A stretch of 64,000 nucleotides of DNA, taken from assembly GCF_003265705.1 (NCBI RefSeq), contig NW_020312894.1, positions 2,649,028 to 2,713,027 of the forward strand. The letters are read 5' to 3'. Below, piece after piece: positions 1-11,676 of this stretch. Below the pieces are notes generated by a model. It was given only the letters and a program-made list of their open reading frames with translations. It was not told the DNA's origin and ran no database searches. Each line of letters opens with the position of its first letter. Within the stretch, counting starts at the first letter, position 1. This stretch comes from Callorhinus ursinus (lineage: Eukaryota; Chordata; Mammalia; Carnivora; Otariidae). A program made the translations under genes and the position numbers.

Positions 1-215
1 GGACACAGACTAGAACTCACGGTGCTGCCACCCTGGGTTCTCAGGCAACCAGACTCAGACAGAACTACCCCACCAGCCTTCCCAGGTCTCTAGCATGCAG
101 ATGGCAGATCGGGGTGGGGGGGGGGGCGGAGGGCTTCCCGGCCTCCTTTATAGAGTGAGCCAATTCCTGCAGTAGATTTCCTCTTAGGTGTATCTAAGCT
201 TCTACATAGTCTGAA
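1..215 (+). mobile_element. Probable 3' end of an old LTR-type interspersed repeat, cut by the window edge
   Basis: The phrases 'agaactcacggtgctg', 'cccaggtctctagcatgcag' and 'gagtgagccaattcctgcag' in this order resemble the 3' part of an old mammalian LTR (MaLR-like). The copy is interrupted by a G-rich run. The family is recalled from memory and not confirmed, and the start lies outside the window. Confidence 0.35.
111..133 (+). repeat. G-rich run
   Basis: Almost uninterrupted G (GGGGT, then eleven G, then CGGAGGG). It could form a G-quadruplex on the + strand and is a likely site of length error in sequencing. It lies inside the LTR-like fragment. Confidence 0.85.
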
Positions 216-2639
216 CCACAAACTGCCAACAGGCTCTCCCAGAGAAGGCAGCCGCTTCCACTATGGCCGATCCAACCCTTCCCTTGCTTCGCTTCCGCAG
301 CTCCTCTACAGAAACCCCTCCCCGAGCTCCTGTCGGGGGAGAGCTCCCAACCACTTGCGGTTTGCTGCTTCCCACTATGAATCGAGGTTTGCTCAAACAA
401 ACCCTTGAAAAGCTGCACTGGGCCACATTTTACCCTTTGACAGCACGTGGCCAGTGGCAGAGGGGACCAGAGCAACCAGGAGAGAGCATGGGAATGACAG
501 ACAAGGAGGCGACATGCCCATGGGGCCAGCGGTCCACACTGGAATTCATGCATTCCTACCCTATATAAATATTTCCCAGCACTAAATGAGCACAATACTG
601 GAAAATATAAAACTCGATTCTTCCTTCCCCGTCTCCCCCTTCGAGGGCAAGATTCTGGAACACAGAGAAGAGGTTCAGTGCTGATATTCTAGGAAAACAG
701 AACAAACCGCTTCCCCGCCCCAGACAGAAAATGCTGTTTTTGCCACAGGATCCAAATAATTTTTCCACCATTTCTGGGTGGAGAGCTGGAAGCCCATTTC
801 ATCACCAACTCTGGAAACGATCCATCATTGTGAAACATTACCCCAACTCCCAAGCAGGAATGTCTCCCAGATGCTCACATCACCACAGCAAACAGAGTGG
901 ACCATTGCTGGTCACGCAGGGCCCGTGGCAGCCGGTCACCGCAGGCACCGGCGGCTGGGCATGCACCACACAGATGGCCAGGCTGGGAGCAGATGCCCAC
1001 GAGACACGTGTGGGCCATGAGGAGCTGGATTAGCTGGAACGCAGGCGGGTCGGTCCCAGTCAGGCCATCGTGCTTTTAGAAAGTGTCACCCCTCCTTACG
1101 GAGACCGGTCTTCATCCAGCATTTAGGAAGGTTTCCTGCCACACTAACGTGATGGGCACTGAGGGGACAGGGAGAAGCCCACATCCCCATGCAAGAGGCC
1201 CCACCCAGCCCTGAGAGCACCGGGAGAGGGAAGAGCCTGCCTGGTCCTGCTCAAATCCTGTCCCTCTCCTGCGGCTGCATCACACACCCCCTCACACCTG
1301 GAGGACACGGCCCATTCCCAGCCTCCCCAGGCCTCTGGGTTTCCTGACATCCTGCAAAGGGAGGAGAAGAACTCGGGTTTCAGGGTGAGGAGCTCTCCCA
1401 CAACAGAGAGAGGAAATCTGGACCCAAGGTCCAACAGAGGAAATCAGGGGGCGTTCCTGGCCACGTCTCAGGCATGTACTGACTTATATAGACGGGTGTG
1501 GGCAGAGGAGGTGGCGTCCAGAGCCACGTCCTCTGCTGACCCTGCACCTGCCCCTGCTCAGAGGGCCGGAGGAGGAGTCTGTAAGCCTCACTGTGTGGTC
1601 CCTGAGGAAGGTGCTCCCCCTTGGAGACTGGGGCACCCTGTCCCAACCCGTCACAGAGATGGGAAATCCCGAGACAACTCTCAAGCCAGCACTCCCCTCC
1701 TCGGCACTCCCCAGCTCTGGAACATCCCTGCCTGCCTAGTGAAACCCCAGAGGCACACCCTAAAGGATGCCTCTCACTCACTCCCACCTTGTGTCTCCTC
1801 CCCGGGGCCCCACGCCTCTGCTGGATGCTTGTCAGACTCTCAGTGCCACCTCTGACTGCACCATCAACTTCGCCCACATAATTCACCGTGTGCTAAGCCC
1901 TGACATTCCTGAGTCTGCTCAATGTCTCCTACCTGTTCCGTCCGTGCCTCACCTGCTCCCACTCAAGGTATTCTCCCAACCTCTGCATTTCCCGTCCTCA
2001 TCTGCCCAGCCCACACCCACCGGATCCTCCTAATAACGACAAATATCATTCCCCATGAAAGGGCTCCAGACTCCCCAGCCTAGCTTTCTCTCAGAACAAC
2101 CCCGAGGAGGTCTCCCCACTCTCTGCCCTGGACTGCCCCACTTGGTCTGCATGCGCAGCCCCCTCCGCCTCCCCTCCATGCCCCGCTGCCGGAAAGCCTG
2201 CCTCTGATGCCCGCCGGAGGAAGTCCCGCCCACCATCCCCTTTCCAGTACCATGGCAGGACAGACACCTGAATGGAAAGCAATTAAAATAGTGCATAAGA
2301 TGGATGTTGTTTGAACACGAACCCCCACGGACAGCCCCACGTAGGGAATGTAAGGGGGTCTCCCCACGTAAAGATGGGACTGCAGAGGGTTTGCATTCTC
2401 TCAAGCCTAACACAGGGGAAGGAGGAAAAATTGTCCTGAACCCCACAAGCCTGTCCCCATGCAAGTCTGCTGTCGGAATTCACACTGTTCCTAATCCACA
2501 AACGTCAGGCAGGAAATTTGAATTAAGCTGGTGCCCAGGATGGAAGAAAGAGGTAAATGTGGAGCTTCTCTGGAGGAAATCGATCTCAACGCCCCTCTCA
2601 AAGGATCCCACAAAGTTAAGGGAAGGGAGCAGCTCATCT
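216..2639. other. Unique noncoding sequence, no gene recognised
   Basis: GC-rich sequence on both strands with only short open frames lacking any recognisable domain. I see no splice-bounded exon, promoter or repeat that I can name. Unrecognised ancient repeats may be present. Confidence 0.5.
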
Positions 2640-2860
2640 TCCAACTAAGGAAATAAATCCCCATGAGTGAGAAGTGGCAAAAGCGACAGAAGCAGGCAGA
2701 AAAAGCTTATGATGGATACTTTAGAGAAATGGAAGGGAAATATGGGAGCAAACAGCAGAGTTAAAAAAACAGAATTTCTAGATACGAAAAATATGATGAC
2801 TAAAATTAAAAAGTCCTTGATCTCCACGTCCAGAAAGATGGAGCAGATGTGCCATTCCTC
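2640..2860 (+). mobile_element. Possible decayed LINE-1 ORF1-region fragment
   Basis: An A-rich stretch with phrases such as 'acagaatttctagatacg' and 'gactaaaattaaaaagtcc' that resemble the coiled-coil part of old LINE-1 or HAL1 ORF1. It is strongly diverged, with no usable frame. Together with 3540-4440 it could be one broken old element. Confidence 0.35.
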
Positions 2861-3539
2861 CTGTGAAGTGTCATTACCCCTAAGTCCCACCATTACCCAT
2901 AAGCCAGTACAGGAGGACTCCGGAGGGTGGGGAGGAGGCAGCCTGACAGGGCCCTGAAGAGCCGAAGGAGAACTCTGGGTTCCCTTTCTCCCGGGTGCGA
3001 AGCCGAGTAAGCCAGCCCCTGGGACACACCAGCAGGAGAACACAGGAAGCCCAAGAGAAGCTGCTCTTGCCAGTCACAGAACAACGAGGGAGGTCTCCAT
3101 CCAAACGGAAAACCGATAGACAAAATGGCTTTCCTCCAACCACAGGGAACAGTGTGGGGTCGCACCTCCACCCAACCAGCAAAGGCCTGGGGGGAGGGGG
3201 TGTCAGACCAGACCCGGCAGAGAGTCAGGACTCTGTGCAGCATCCAGCCAGAACAAGGCCACCCCTCCTCTCTCCTGGGGACCACCCCCTTGAGGGGCCG
3301 GTGGACATATACCGGGAATCTGGGGCTCACCCTCTCCCAGCAGTAACAACACAGCACACCCCCTAGGGCCGTGCACCCGCCTCCAGCTGTAACCTAGTCA
3401 TCGAAGCAAATGAAGAAGCCCAGCCTCCTCTCAAGGGGAAGACAATCGAGCTCCACCTCTCCAAGGGACAAGTAGCAAAGAATCCAGATGTGTCTTAGGA
3501 CCACCACAATGTCACAGATAAGAGCAACAAAATTACAAA
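2861..3539. other. Noncoding sequence between two LINE-1-like fragments
   Basis: GC-rich and of unknown origin. It could be LINE-1 5' sequence too diverged to recognise, or unique DNA. No gene is seen. Confidence 0.4.
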
Positions 3540-4440
3540 GTAGTAACATAAATGTAACAAAATATTCACAAGCCTCTTGTGTAGAAAGTTAGAAACTTTA
3601 CAGAGAGACGGTAAAGACGATCCAGAGAAGCAGAGATATAAGCCAGACTCTTAGAGAACCTCAAGGTCCCGAGGTGATTATCTCTCCTCAAATGGATCTA
3701 CAACTTCCGTACAAGTCCAGCTAAAACCCCAACACATTCATTTTCTGTATGGAACTTGCAGATTATTCTAAGTGGTCTAAGGAAGAATAAATGACTAAGG
3801 ATAGCCAAAACGCTCCCAGAAAAGGATAATGCGGTAGCAGGGGTAGATCGAGGACTTCCTTGACCCAATATCAAAATGTATCATGACCCTACAAGCATCC
3901 TGTCTTTGGGGAAGGAACTGAACATGTTGGAGGACCTGGGGGTGAGGAAGATGCCCACCCACCCAGCCCCAGCCCCACGGGGCAGAGTGCAAACAACGGC
4001 ATCCACTTTCCAGGAAGCCTGGCATCACCTAATAAGTTGTACGTGTGCTGGTCAAAGCCCCCCAGAAAATGGGCCCTCGGGGTCCATCCTTGAGAAACTG
4101 CTGCCCCACGCAAGGGAGAAGCACAAGAACGCCAGAGCCAGTGGCAGCCTCGCTCACAAGGGCTGACATGCCCGATGCCCCAGTGACAGTGAGTGGTCCG
4201 CCCAGACAGGGAGTATTACCCAGCAGTAAAAGCAGACCAGCCAGACGCAGGGATGTAGATGAACCTCAAAATCACAACACCAATCAAAGAAATAAACAAC
4301 CTCCAGACTGTATAATCCCATTTCTAACTTCGAGCAGAGAAAAACTTAAATGATTTAGCAGGAAGTCTTGAGCAAACAGACACTGAGAACATCTAAGGTG
4401 CCAGAATATTCTGACTTGACCCTGCATGTGCTTCGTTTCA
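3540..4440 (+). mobile_element. Old LINE-1 fragment (ORF2 3' half and tail), highly diverged
   Basis: The order of phrases matches LINE-1 ORF2 after the reverse transcriptase: 'caaatggatctacaacttcc', 'gataatgcggtagcaggggt', then 'gggagtattacccagcagta' and 'gatgtagatgaacctcaaaa'. The last two correspond to the segment near the ORF2 end found in many mammalian LINE-1s. Frames are broken throughout. It reads on the + strand and is followed directly by an MLT1 LTR. Confidence 0.6.
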
Positions 4441-4457
4441 TCGTGATTTTCTTAACT

Positions 4458-4832
4458 GGGTGTAGAAGGTTAAATGGTGCCCCCCCTCAAAAAAAAGATG
4501 TGTCCAAGTCTTAACACCCAGTACCTGGGAATCTGACCTTATTTGGAGAAAGGGTCTTTGAGATGTAAATAAACAAAGGGTCCCAAGATGACATTGTCCG
4601 GGACTAGCCAGGTGAGCTCTAAATGCGATGACAAGTGTCCCTGGAAGAGACAGAAGAGGAGATGAGGCAGAGGCTGGCCCCCCACCCAGGGCCATGGGAA
4701 CGTGAGGAGGCAGGAAGGATCCTGCCCCGGAGCCTCAGAGGGAGGCTGACACCTTGACTTCTGTTGTTTTAAGGTTCTCCTAGTTAGTAGCCATTGGCTG
4801 CAGCAGCAGAGGAAGCTGATACACTGGGCATA
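4458..4832 (+). mobile_element. MLT1-type MaLR LTR
   Basis: A good match in order to the MLT1 LTR: 'ggttaaatggtgcccccc', 'gtccaagtcttaacaccca', 'tgaccttatttggagaaagg', 'tctttgagatgtaa', 'gacaagtgtccctggaagag', 'tgacaccttgacttctgttg' and an end near 'gaagctgatacac'. MaLR LTRs are relics of ERVL-related retrotransposons. It is solitary, with no internal sequence seen. Confidence 0.8.
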
Positions 4833-4889
4833 TATGATTTAGATGGTGCTGTGTGTGTATATTTTAAAATAAAAAGAAACTGCTCACTT

Positions 4890-5165
4890 CCTCCTGTCCT
4901 TCCAGGCAGCAGCTTAAATGCTGTCCCCCCTCCGCCATCAACCCCACCACCAATGGCCCTTACTCTGCAATAAGCCCTGAGCGCATGTTCGAAACTCCAT
5001 GTTTTGGCTTCTCCTGCATATGTGAGTAAATGCCTCTAATCTTCCCTGTTAGATGTAAATACCCTCGAAGACGCCGACCGACTCATGGGACATCTGGTAG
5101 CCCACATGCTGTCCAGAACAGCGTCTGGCAAACGGCAGTGCTCAGGCAATACTGATGAATGAATG
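4890..5165 (+). mobile_element. LINE-2 (L2) 3' end
   Basis: The end 'cgtctggcaaacggcagtgc' followed by 'tactgatgaatgaatg' matches the L2 3' terminus (...gcctggcacatagtaggtgctcaataaat...gaatgaatg). The CT-rich phrase upstream ('cacttcctcctgtccttcc') also fits L2. Ancient and diverged. Confidence 0.6.
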
Positions 5166-6136
5166 TCAGCAAACCTCGACGAGGGCCACACCAGGTCTGG
5201 TGAGCCCCCCGTGCGTATCAGATGCCAGGGGCCCTGGAAGGCCACATCTGGCCCCTCAAAGGCAGCCTGGAGCCGGTGGGCAGCAATCCCTGTCCGACTG
5301 TCCCCAGTTTCCAGCCGCGTGCCCAGCCCTGCCAGCTCCTGGATCTGGCTCCCCTTCCGGGATGCTGGTGCTCACCCTTCAGCAGGGTGTCTGCCACGCT
5401 GACCCCGGCCATGGACTCGGGCTCTGATCCTCCACATGGCCCTGCAGCCTGGCAATCACTGCCATTACCAGATGCTTACCGGGCACCGAGTCCTGGTTTG
5501 AGCCAGGTCTCCACCTTGTTAGGCAAACTCTTCCTCTCAAATCTCGTCAATCTGTGGCCACTTGCAGACAGAGCTTCTGGAACCTTCCTGGCGTGACCCT
5601 GCAATTTCCATGACCGGTATGAGACCCAGGCGTAAATGCACCGTGAATCAGGAGTGTGCACCACAGTCGGTGTCTAATGCTGCCCAGCAGATTCCTGCAA
5701 GCAGCACGCAGGGTCCCGAGGCTCTGCGCTTCCCAACTGCTCACGCCTGAGTCTTCCAGCGTCAGCCAGTGCACGGTCTTAGGACGAGCCAGAGAGGCTG
5801 ATGCCTCAACCTGCTTCCCAAGGACACCGAGAGCCCATGGCTGGCCGAGCAGTGGCCAGAGAAGGGGCCGCAAGCTCAGGACACCGGGCACACTGCCGCC
5901 TCAGTGTTGGGTACAGGGGCTTCGGTTCCCCCAGACCCACCCCGTCCCTTCTCGGCAGGCTCCCTGTAGCTGGGCTCCCGCCCCTGGCTCCCGGAGGGCT
6001 CAGCCCCTCACTGGAAGCCCGGGCAGGAGATGGGAGGGAGGGAGAGGAGTGAGGCTGGGAGTTTATCCCCTCTCCCCACCCTGCTCCCTCCCTACGGGAT
6101 CCCTCGGGCTAAATGCTCTCCTGGGGGGGTGCTCGC
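5166..6136. other. Unique noncoding sequence, no gene recognised
   Basis: GC-rich. The open frames have no domain or coding-like composition that I can recognise, and no named repeat is seen. Confidence 0.5.
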
Positions 6137-6218
6137 TCTCCCTCCCCCCACCGCTCCCTCTCCCTCCCTCTCCCTCCCTCCCCCTCCCTCGGTCTCTCTC
6201 TCTCTCTCTTTCCTTTCC
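6137..6218 (+). repeat. CT-rich (pyrimidine) microsatellite
   Basis: A run of CCCTCT/CCTC units that passes into a pure (TC)n tract near 6192-6209. Long purine-pyrimidine asymmetry allows triplex (H-DNA) structure. The tract gives an artificial Ser/Pro/Leu-rich frame that should not be called a gene. Confidence 0.9.
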
Positions 6219-7774
6219 ACTCACTGTGTTCGCTCTTCTTGTCTCCTCAACCTAGAGTGCAGACAAGCCTCACAGCCCCAGCTCCAGAGCACTGCAGCAT
6301 CCTTGGGTTTTCCCCATACTCTGCCCACATTATGTTATCCTGCTGCTAAACTCCCCTCAGGTTACTCAGTCTGTTTTCCTCCAGGACCCACAGCAGAAGG
6401 GCCACCGCGCTCCCAAAGCAAACCAGGTAAGGACGCTCCACAACCAGGTACCAGGACTTACAGACCCCAGGCACAAAGAGCCAAAGGGCCAGACCCTGAC
6501 GTAGAGCTTGCAAGTGGTGGGGGGCCTCTGAGAACGGGGTCCGGATGTGCCACCCCAGGGCCAGCTGCCCGGGACTCCATCTAGGCCCTTCCCCAACCCA
6601 ACCACATGAACCAGGAGAGCAGAGCCTCCCAGGCCCACCGGTCTGCTCCCCAGACGCCCGTGCCCTGGAAGGACTGAACGCGCACATGGGCTCCAGCTGC
6701 GACCAGTCCAGGCAGCTTGTGTGGCTGAGCGATTACGTCAGGCTGGACTGCAGGTCGTAAAGTATCAGCAAACCGCCGGTGCTGAACCTGCAGCCAAACT
6801 TCGAGACGTGAGGGTGGCTGGTGGGTTTTGGGGGCGCTCCCTCAGGAGGAGAGCAGAGTGGTGCAGGGGTCGGCTGGGACCCCACATGCCCCTGCCCAGG
6901 TGGCACAGCTCCTGATATGAAAGTGATGACACTCAGCTCTGGGGTCTGGGGGCGTAAGTGAGGGAATTACAATAAAAGATTCTATTTTGTCCTTTGTCAT
7001 TGATTTTGACCAGAAAGTCCATGACTTTACACACGTACAATTGTCAAGGGGCTCCCTTGTCTAGACACTGCTTAGGAGAGAGCAGAGGCCAATCCTGGAC
7101 CTAAAACCTGCCTGGTCTGAGCATCTGTCTAACCCCACAGAGCAAGGATCCTTTCTGAGAGTCATACAGGAAGGATTCCCACCAGGAATTCTGGTTTCAG
7201 GACCCGGGCAGGCCTGCAATCAAAATTACTCTCTCCCTCAAAGGTGGGTTTCTTGGGCCCAAAGTCACTGTCGGTTAGCAGAGGTCGGATGGTATGTTCC
7301 ATTTCATGGGGACGAGTTCCTGGTGACCACGACTTCGGGTACTGAAGGAAAACACTTTCCAGAGAGACGTGGTGTCGCATCTCCTCTTCCGAGGAAACCA
7401 GATGGGCCCAGCCCCTTGGGCAGCCCCTATAATCGAATCTACGCAAGCTCGTAGCTGGAGTGCTAAGTGTCACTGTGACTTGCCCAGGACTGTGCACGAG
7501 GCTGTGAGGATGTAACAGTGACGGATGAGTGTGTCTGAGCAGCCTTACCGGACGGTCTTGGAGCACCCCACGCCCACAACGGCGTCCTGAGGCCATTAGT
7601 GGGATTTTGGTGTTTACGCTTGCTACATAGTCTGATTATGACCTGCTTAAAGAAAAGAAGAGCAGAAGAGAGATACAATGGCTTACGAATATGGAAATTA
7701 CGTCCCCAGAGATTATACCTGTGTCAGAGAAGATTATTTTATCCAGTAAAATAGATTAGAAAGAGGGGTAGGCC
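6219..7774. other. Unique noncoding sequence, no gene recognised
   Basis: Mixed composition, GC-rich to about 6.9 kb and then more AT-rich. No repeat family, exon or RNA gene is recognised. Confidence 0.5.
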
Positions 7775-7990
7775 AAGAGTAGCAACGATTCACTGGGCCC
7801 TCACTACGCGCCTCAAGTGCTTAAAATGTGTTGTGTAATTCATCTCAATTAACGCTCACGAAAAGTCCATGAGGCAGCTATCACGGACATTCCCATTTTA
7901 CAGGGGGGAGACAGACGCACGGTGGCCTGGAGTAGCTGCTCAGGTGGCAGAACCAAGTTTTGAACCATGGCCATTGGCCCTGACCACTCA
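7775..7990 (+). mobile_element. MIR SINE
   Basis: It shows the MIR order of elements: 'ggccctcactacgcgcctca' (MIR 'tgagcacctactatgtgcca'), then 'gtgtaattcatctcaattaa' and 'ctcacgaaaagtccatgagg'. It ends with 'cattcccattttacaggggg' and 'ggtggcagaaccaagttttg'. About full-length and diverged, as expected for an element active before the placental radiation. Confidence 0.8.
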
Positions 7991-10900
7991 CAGGTTTAAC
8001 GCGTACTCTCTGTGGCCCAAACCCTGAAATAGCCCAGCACCTTCCAGGAAGGCCTTGGGTGCTGGGCCTCGGCCAGCCACAGCGATGGGAGGGGCGGTCA
8101 TGCCCAGAGCCGGCGTGGTGCTGGTGTCCTTGAAGCCACGACACCAAGGTCTCAGACTGAACCGTCCCCTGCTAGAGTCTGAGTCATGACCAGACTCAGC
8201 GCCTTCCCGATCCAGCCCCAAGGCTGCCACTGCATCCTGGGTCCTTCCACTCAGAGAACGTCCTCAGTGAGAGCCCCCCGCCCCTGCAGCACACACGCAT
8301 TCATAACCCTCCCAGAAAATGTCACCCTGGATGTGTGGGGCCAGGTCCTGGGCCTCCGGGCACACACGGAATCACTGAGCCACTCGCCGTGTTTTAACCA
8401 CCTGTGGCTTTGTCTCTCTATGACGCCAATCCTTCTCCAGAGCTATAACCTCTCTCACTCGTTTGCGACCTTCCAGAGCTCAGTCTTGGCACAGAGAAGG
8501 TACTGTTTCCTTTAACATGGATGGAAACGGGATCTGGTTCTACTCCTGCTGTACGAGCAAAATGGCTACGCGGCTGATGGAGAAAAGTGGGGATCACAAT
8601 GGACAAGTTCTCCATGTTCTCAAGAGAAATCGAGAACAAAGTGTCAGTGTGGGGACGGCCCAGGCTGTCCAGCAGGGCTGCGGCAGACACAGCGCCGGCA
8701 GAGCCCTCCGTGGCCCCGAGTCTCTGTCCAGCTCCAGCCGGACCCTGCCTGCGGCTCCGAAGGCGGCCTCCCCATCCTCCTGCTGTGTCTGCTCCCACAT
8801 CACCGCCACCCAAGTGGAGCCCAGGCCTATGCTGTGCCCCCGGGGGTAGTCCGAATGCTTCTACTCAGAAAACCCAAGCAGACCCCTGCACCTGTTCCCT
8901 GAGAGTTCTCACCGGCGGACGTCCCTCCGTGCCCTCCACACCCCTGTGCACACCCACCACAGCCCTACAGGGCCAGACCCGCACCAGAGGAGCCCTGGCA
9001 GGAGATGGCCGCTCAAGCCCCCCGCTTCCTGGGCCTGTCTGAGCCGCTGGGGAGGGAGGGAGCCTTGCAGACAGAGGGAAAGCCCCTGGTTCTGTGCCCT
9101 GGGCCCCACTTCCGCCTCCAGCCTTTTGAAGTGGACGGGCATCACCTGCACTTCAGAAAACGTTCTCTAGCTGCCCCAGGAAGAGTAGACACTTCGAACG
9201 GGTTTTCCACACTCACAGTGTCGCATGTCTGTGCAGCCCGCTGTGAGACCCATGGGACACATCTAGGAGCTCTGCAGAAGTAAAGAGAAAATCATCTTAC
9301 AGTCCAAGTGAACCGCTATCATAAACAAACTGTAACAATTTAATATGTTTATGGAGAGCTAAATTTCCTGCATTTTCAGCACACTCTCCTGCCCTTTGGG
9401 ATCTATCATAGAGTTCAAACAGCCAGCGAGTGGTCCCCGCCAGCTATAAAATGTTAATAGCCTGGCAGTGTTGGATTGCGCGATGTGCGAGTGATGCACT
9501 TACTTTTTAGGAGACCATCAATAATACACAAAACGCATGTTGTACAATACAACACGATTGTTTTAATTCCTGTCCCCGAGTCTAAGGAAGCTCTGGGGGA
9601 AGTCCTGGGAGGAAGTTTTCCCTGCCTGGGGATCTTCATTCCTGTGAGACGGGCGCTGGAAGGTTGCAAATTGATCTTTCAAATCCCTCTCCACCATCTG
9701 AGGACTCGTGAAGCCATGATTCCAAAAGTTATTTTCCAAATGAATCTGTAGAAGACACTCTGCTCCATCTTTACCTTCCTTTGATCATGAATTGTGCGTG
9801 GGGAGGGGGTTCAGCGCCTGTCAACAGGCTCACCTGAAAGCAATCAGCCTCGTGAGACAGGCCCCAGGCGCAAGTGCGCATGTGGTAAATGTGGACGCGG
9901 CAGCCGACGCCGGGGCTGCCAGGCTGCTCAGTGCCGACAAGGTCCGCAGCAAGGCCCTGTGGTCGTGCCGTCTCCTCCAAGCACCAGGGAAGGGGCAGTG
10001 CTGTCCCTGACCTGGGGGGCCACCGTGCCGGGAAGCAGCTCTCAGAGCCACCCCCGAGCACGTCCTGGAAACTGTTGATGTTGGGGCAAGAGGACCTGCA
10101 GAACCGAATGGTTAGTGGTGATCACGTTTCCTCACGAAACTTCCAAGCTCAGAACAGCAATAAATTATTTATGGCATAGCAGACACCCTACAGCTATCAG
10201 GTGCACTACGTCAAGGCAAAGATGGAGGGTTTCCTGCACACATCGTTTTCTGGCCAGAGCGGGGCTGCCTGCACCGTCCTGGGTGGGGCCTCCCCGAGGG
10301 ACTGCTCTTCGGAGCTGGGACAGGCTTTCTCTGAGCAATCCCCGGTCCCAACCCTCTCGCCCAGGGCATCCCATGTCTGCTCGGATCCTGCGGGAGAGGA
10401 AGGCACATGCTCACCCCCTCCCCTACCATAGCTCTCCCCCACACGCACTGCTCCGTCTAGCTGGGAGCAGCAAGAATGCGTGTTCCCACCCTGTGCCCAT
10501 AGGATTCCTGACAGCTGATGGATGATCTGGACTCTGAATCCTGAAGATGAAGGAAAAGCCTCCCCTGGGGCCACTTTCCTAAAAGGTCTTGGTACAAAAT
10601 GTTGGCAGCTCAACCACTTTCCCCAGACAACCACGTGAGGTACCCAGGCGGCTCTCCCACGGGAAAGACTGCTAAGAGACACGGCACCAGGAGAAAAGGC
10701 ACAGCGGGAGCCTCTCCACCCACGAGGGGCTGCTCCAGGACCAAAGCCCGGCCCGCTCTGTCCCTGCCATGGGATGCACTCCTGCCCCCAGCCACCTGCA
10801 CGTGTCATCTCGCCTTCTCGCTGGTCCTGATGGGAAAAACTGTGTATTTCCCACAGTGGGTCCCCACAGTGCTGCACGGGAAGGAGACCCCAGGAAGCAC

Positions 10901-11200
10901 AGCACACTCGGTCTCTGCAAGGCTCTCGTTTGCCCTTCTGAAGCAAGGTGGGCACTATGCAGCTGGCTTACTCCTGGATTCATAGCAGGTGCTCAAGAAA
11001 CATTAACTGCCACAAACCACCCACCCCAGGCTGTGGCAATGTCAGAGCCAGGGGCTTGGGCTTACTTCTACTTCATGTTTAATGTAACAAAGGGAATGAA
11101 ATGTAAAGAGATGAATGATAATCACAAACCATCATCTACGATGTTTAACTGTTCAGCCACTATTTTACAGAAAAGCACCTTCATTCAGTATTATAACTAT
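7991..11200. other. Unique noncoding sequence, no gene recognised
   Basis: No named repeat found. A 249-codon open frame on the minus strand at 10206-10955 has no recognisable domain, lies in GC-rich DNA and overlaps other random frames, so I do not call it a gene. 9300-9740 is a quieter, AT-richer stretch discussed as a possible conserved noncoding element. Confidence 0.5.
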
Positions 11201-11206
11201 ATTTTT

Positions 11207-11268
11207 TATATTTATGGAGCACCAACGCATACCACACACTGGGCTAGCTCTTTGCTAAGCACTGAAGA
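11207..11268 (+). mobile_element. MIR fragment
   Basis: 'tttatggagcaccaacgcat', 'cacactgggctagctctttg' and 'ctaagcactgaag' match the MIR core region in order. Short and diverged. It directly precedes the CA-rich array. Confidence 0.55.
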
Positions 11269-11276
11269 GAAAATAT

Positions 11277-11637
11277 CATTCTACATGTACACACACCTAT
11301 GTGCACAAATCCACAAATCCACATGCACAGACACACAAACACATGTGCACACATATGTGCGTACAATATGCACATATGCATATAAATATGCATGCATGCA
11401 GATACAGACCTGTACGCACGCAGACATGCGCAGACACGCTTGCGTGCACAGGCACCACACAGATGTGCACACACACGTATGCACACAGTGCCTACCTAAT
11501 TGTGTGCACGTGGGAATACATGTGAATACACAGGCACAGGCATGTGTACATGAACATATGCTGATGTGAATGCACACGTGCACACATACACTTGCAAATT
11601 CAGACACGTGTGTGCTAGTACAGGCATGCACACTAAT

Positions 11638-11672
<35 letters not shown>
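11277..11672 (+). repeat. CA-rich minisatellite ending in a pure (AC)16 tract
   Basis: About 360 bp of degenerate ACAC/CATG/TGCA units (for example 'acatgtgcacacatatgtgc'), followed by an uninterrupted CA run at about 11640-11672. Alternating purine-pyrimidine sequence favours Z-DNA. The repeat makes a Cys/His/Val-rich open frame on the minus strand (about 11281-12114) that is an artefact. The pure end is likely length-polymorphic. Confidence 0.9.

Positions 11673-11676
<4 letters not shown>

Noticed and set aside
5656..6584. Two overlapping + strand frames of about 184-199 codons
   Set aside because: Their C-terminal parts are the CT microsatellite read as Ser/Pro/Leu. No domain seen.
10206..10955. 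249-codon minus strand open frame
   Set aside because: No recognisable domain, and several overlapping frames occur on both strands of the same GC-rich DNA. Without splice or conservation evidence it cannot be called a gene.
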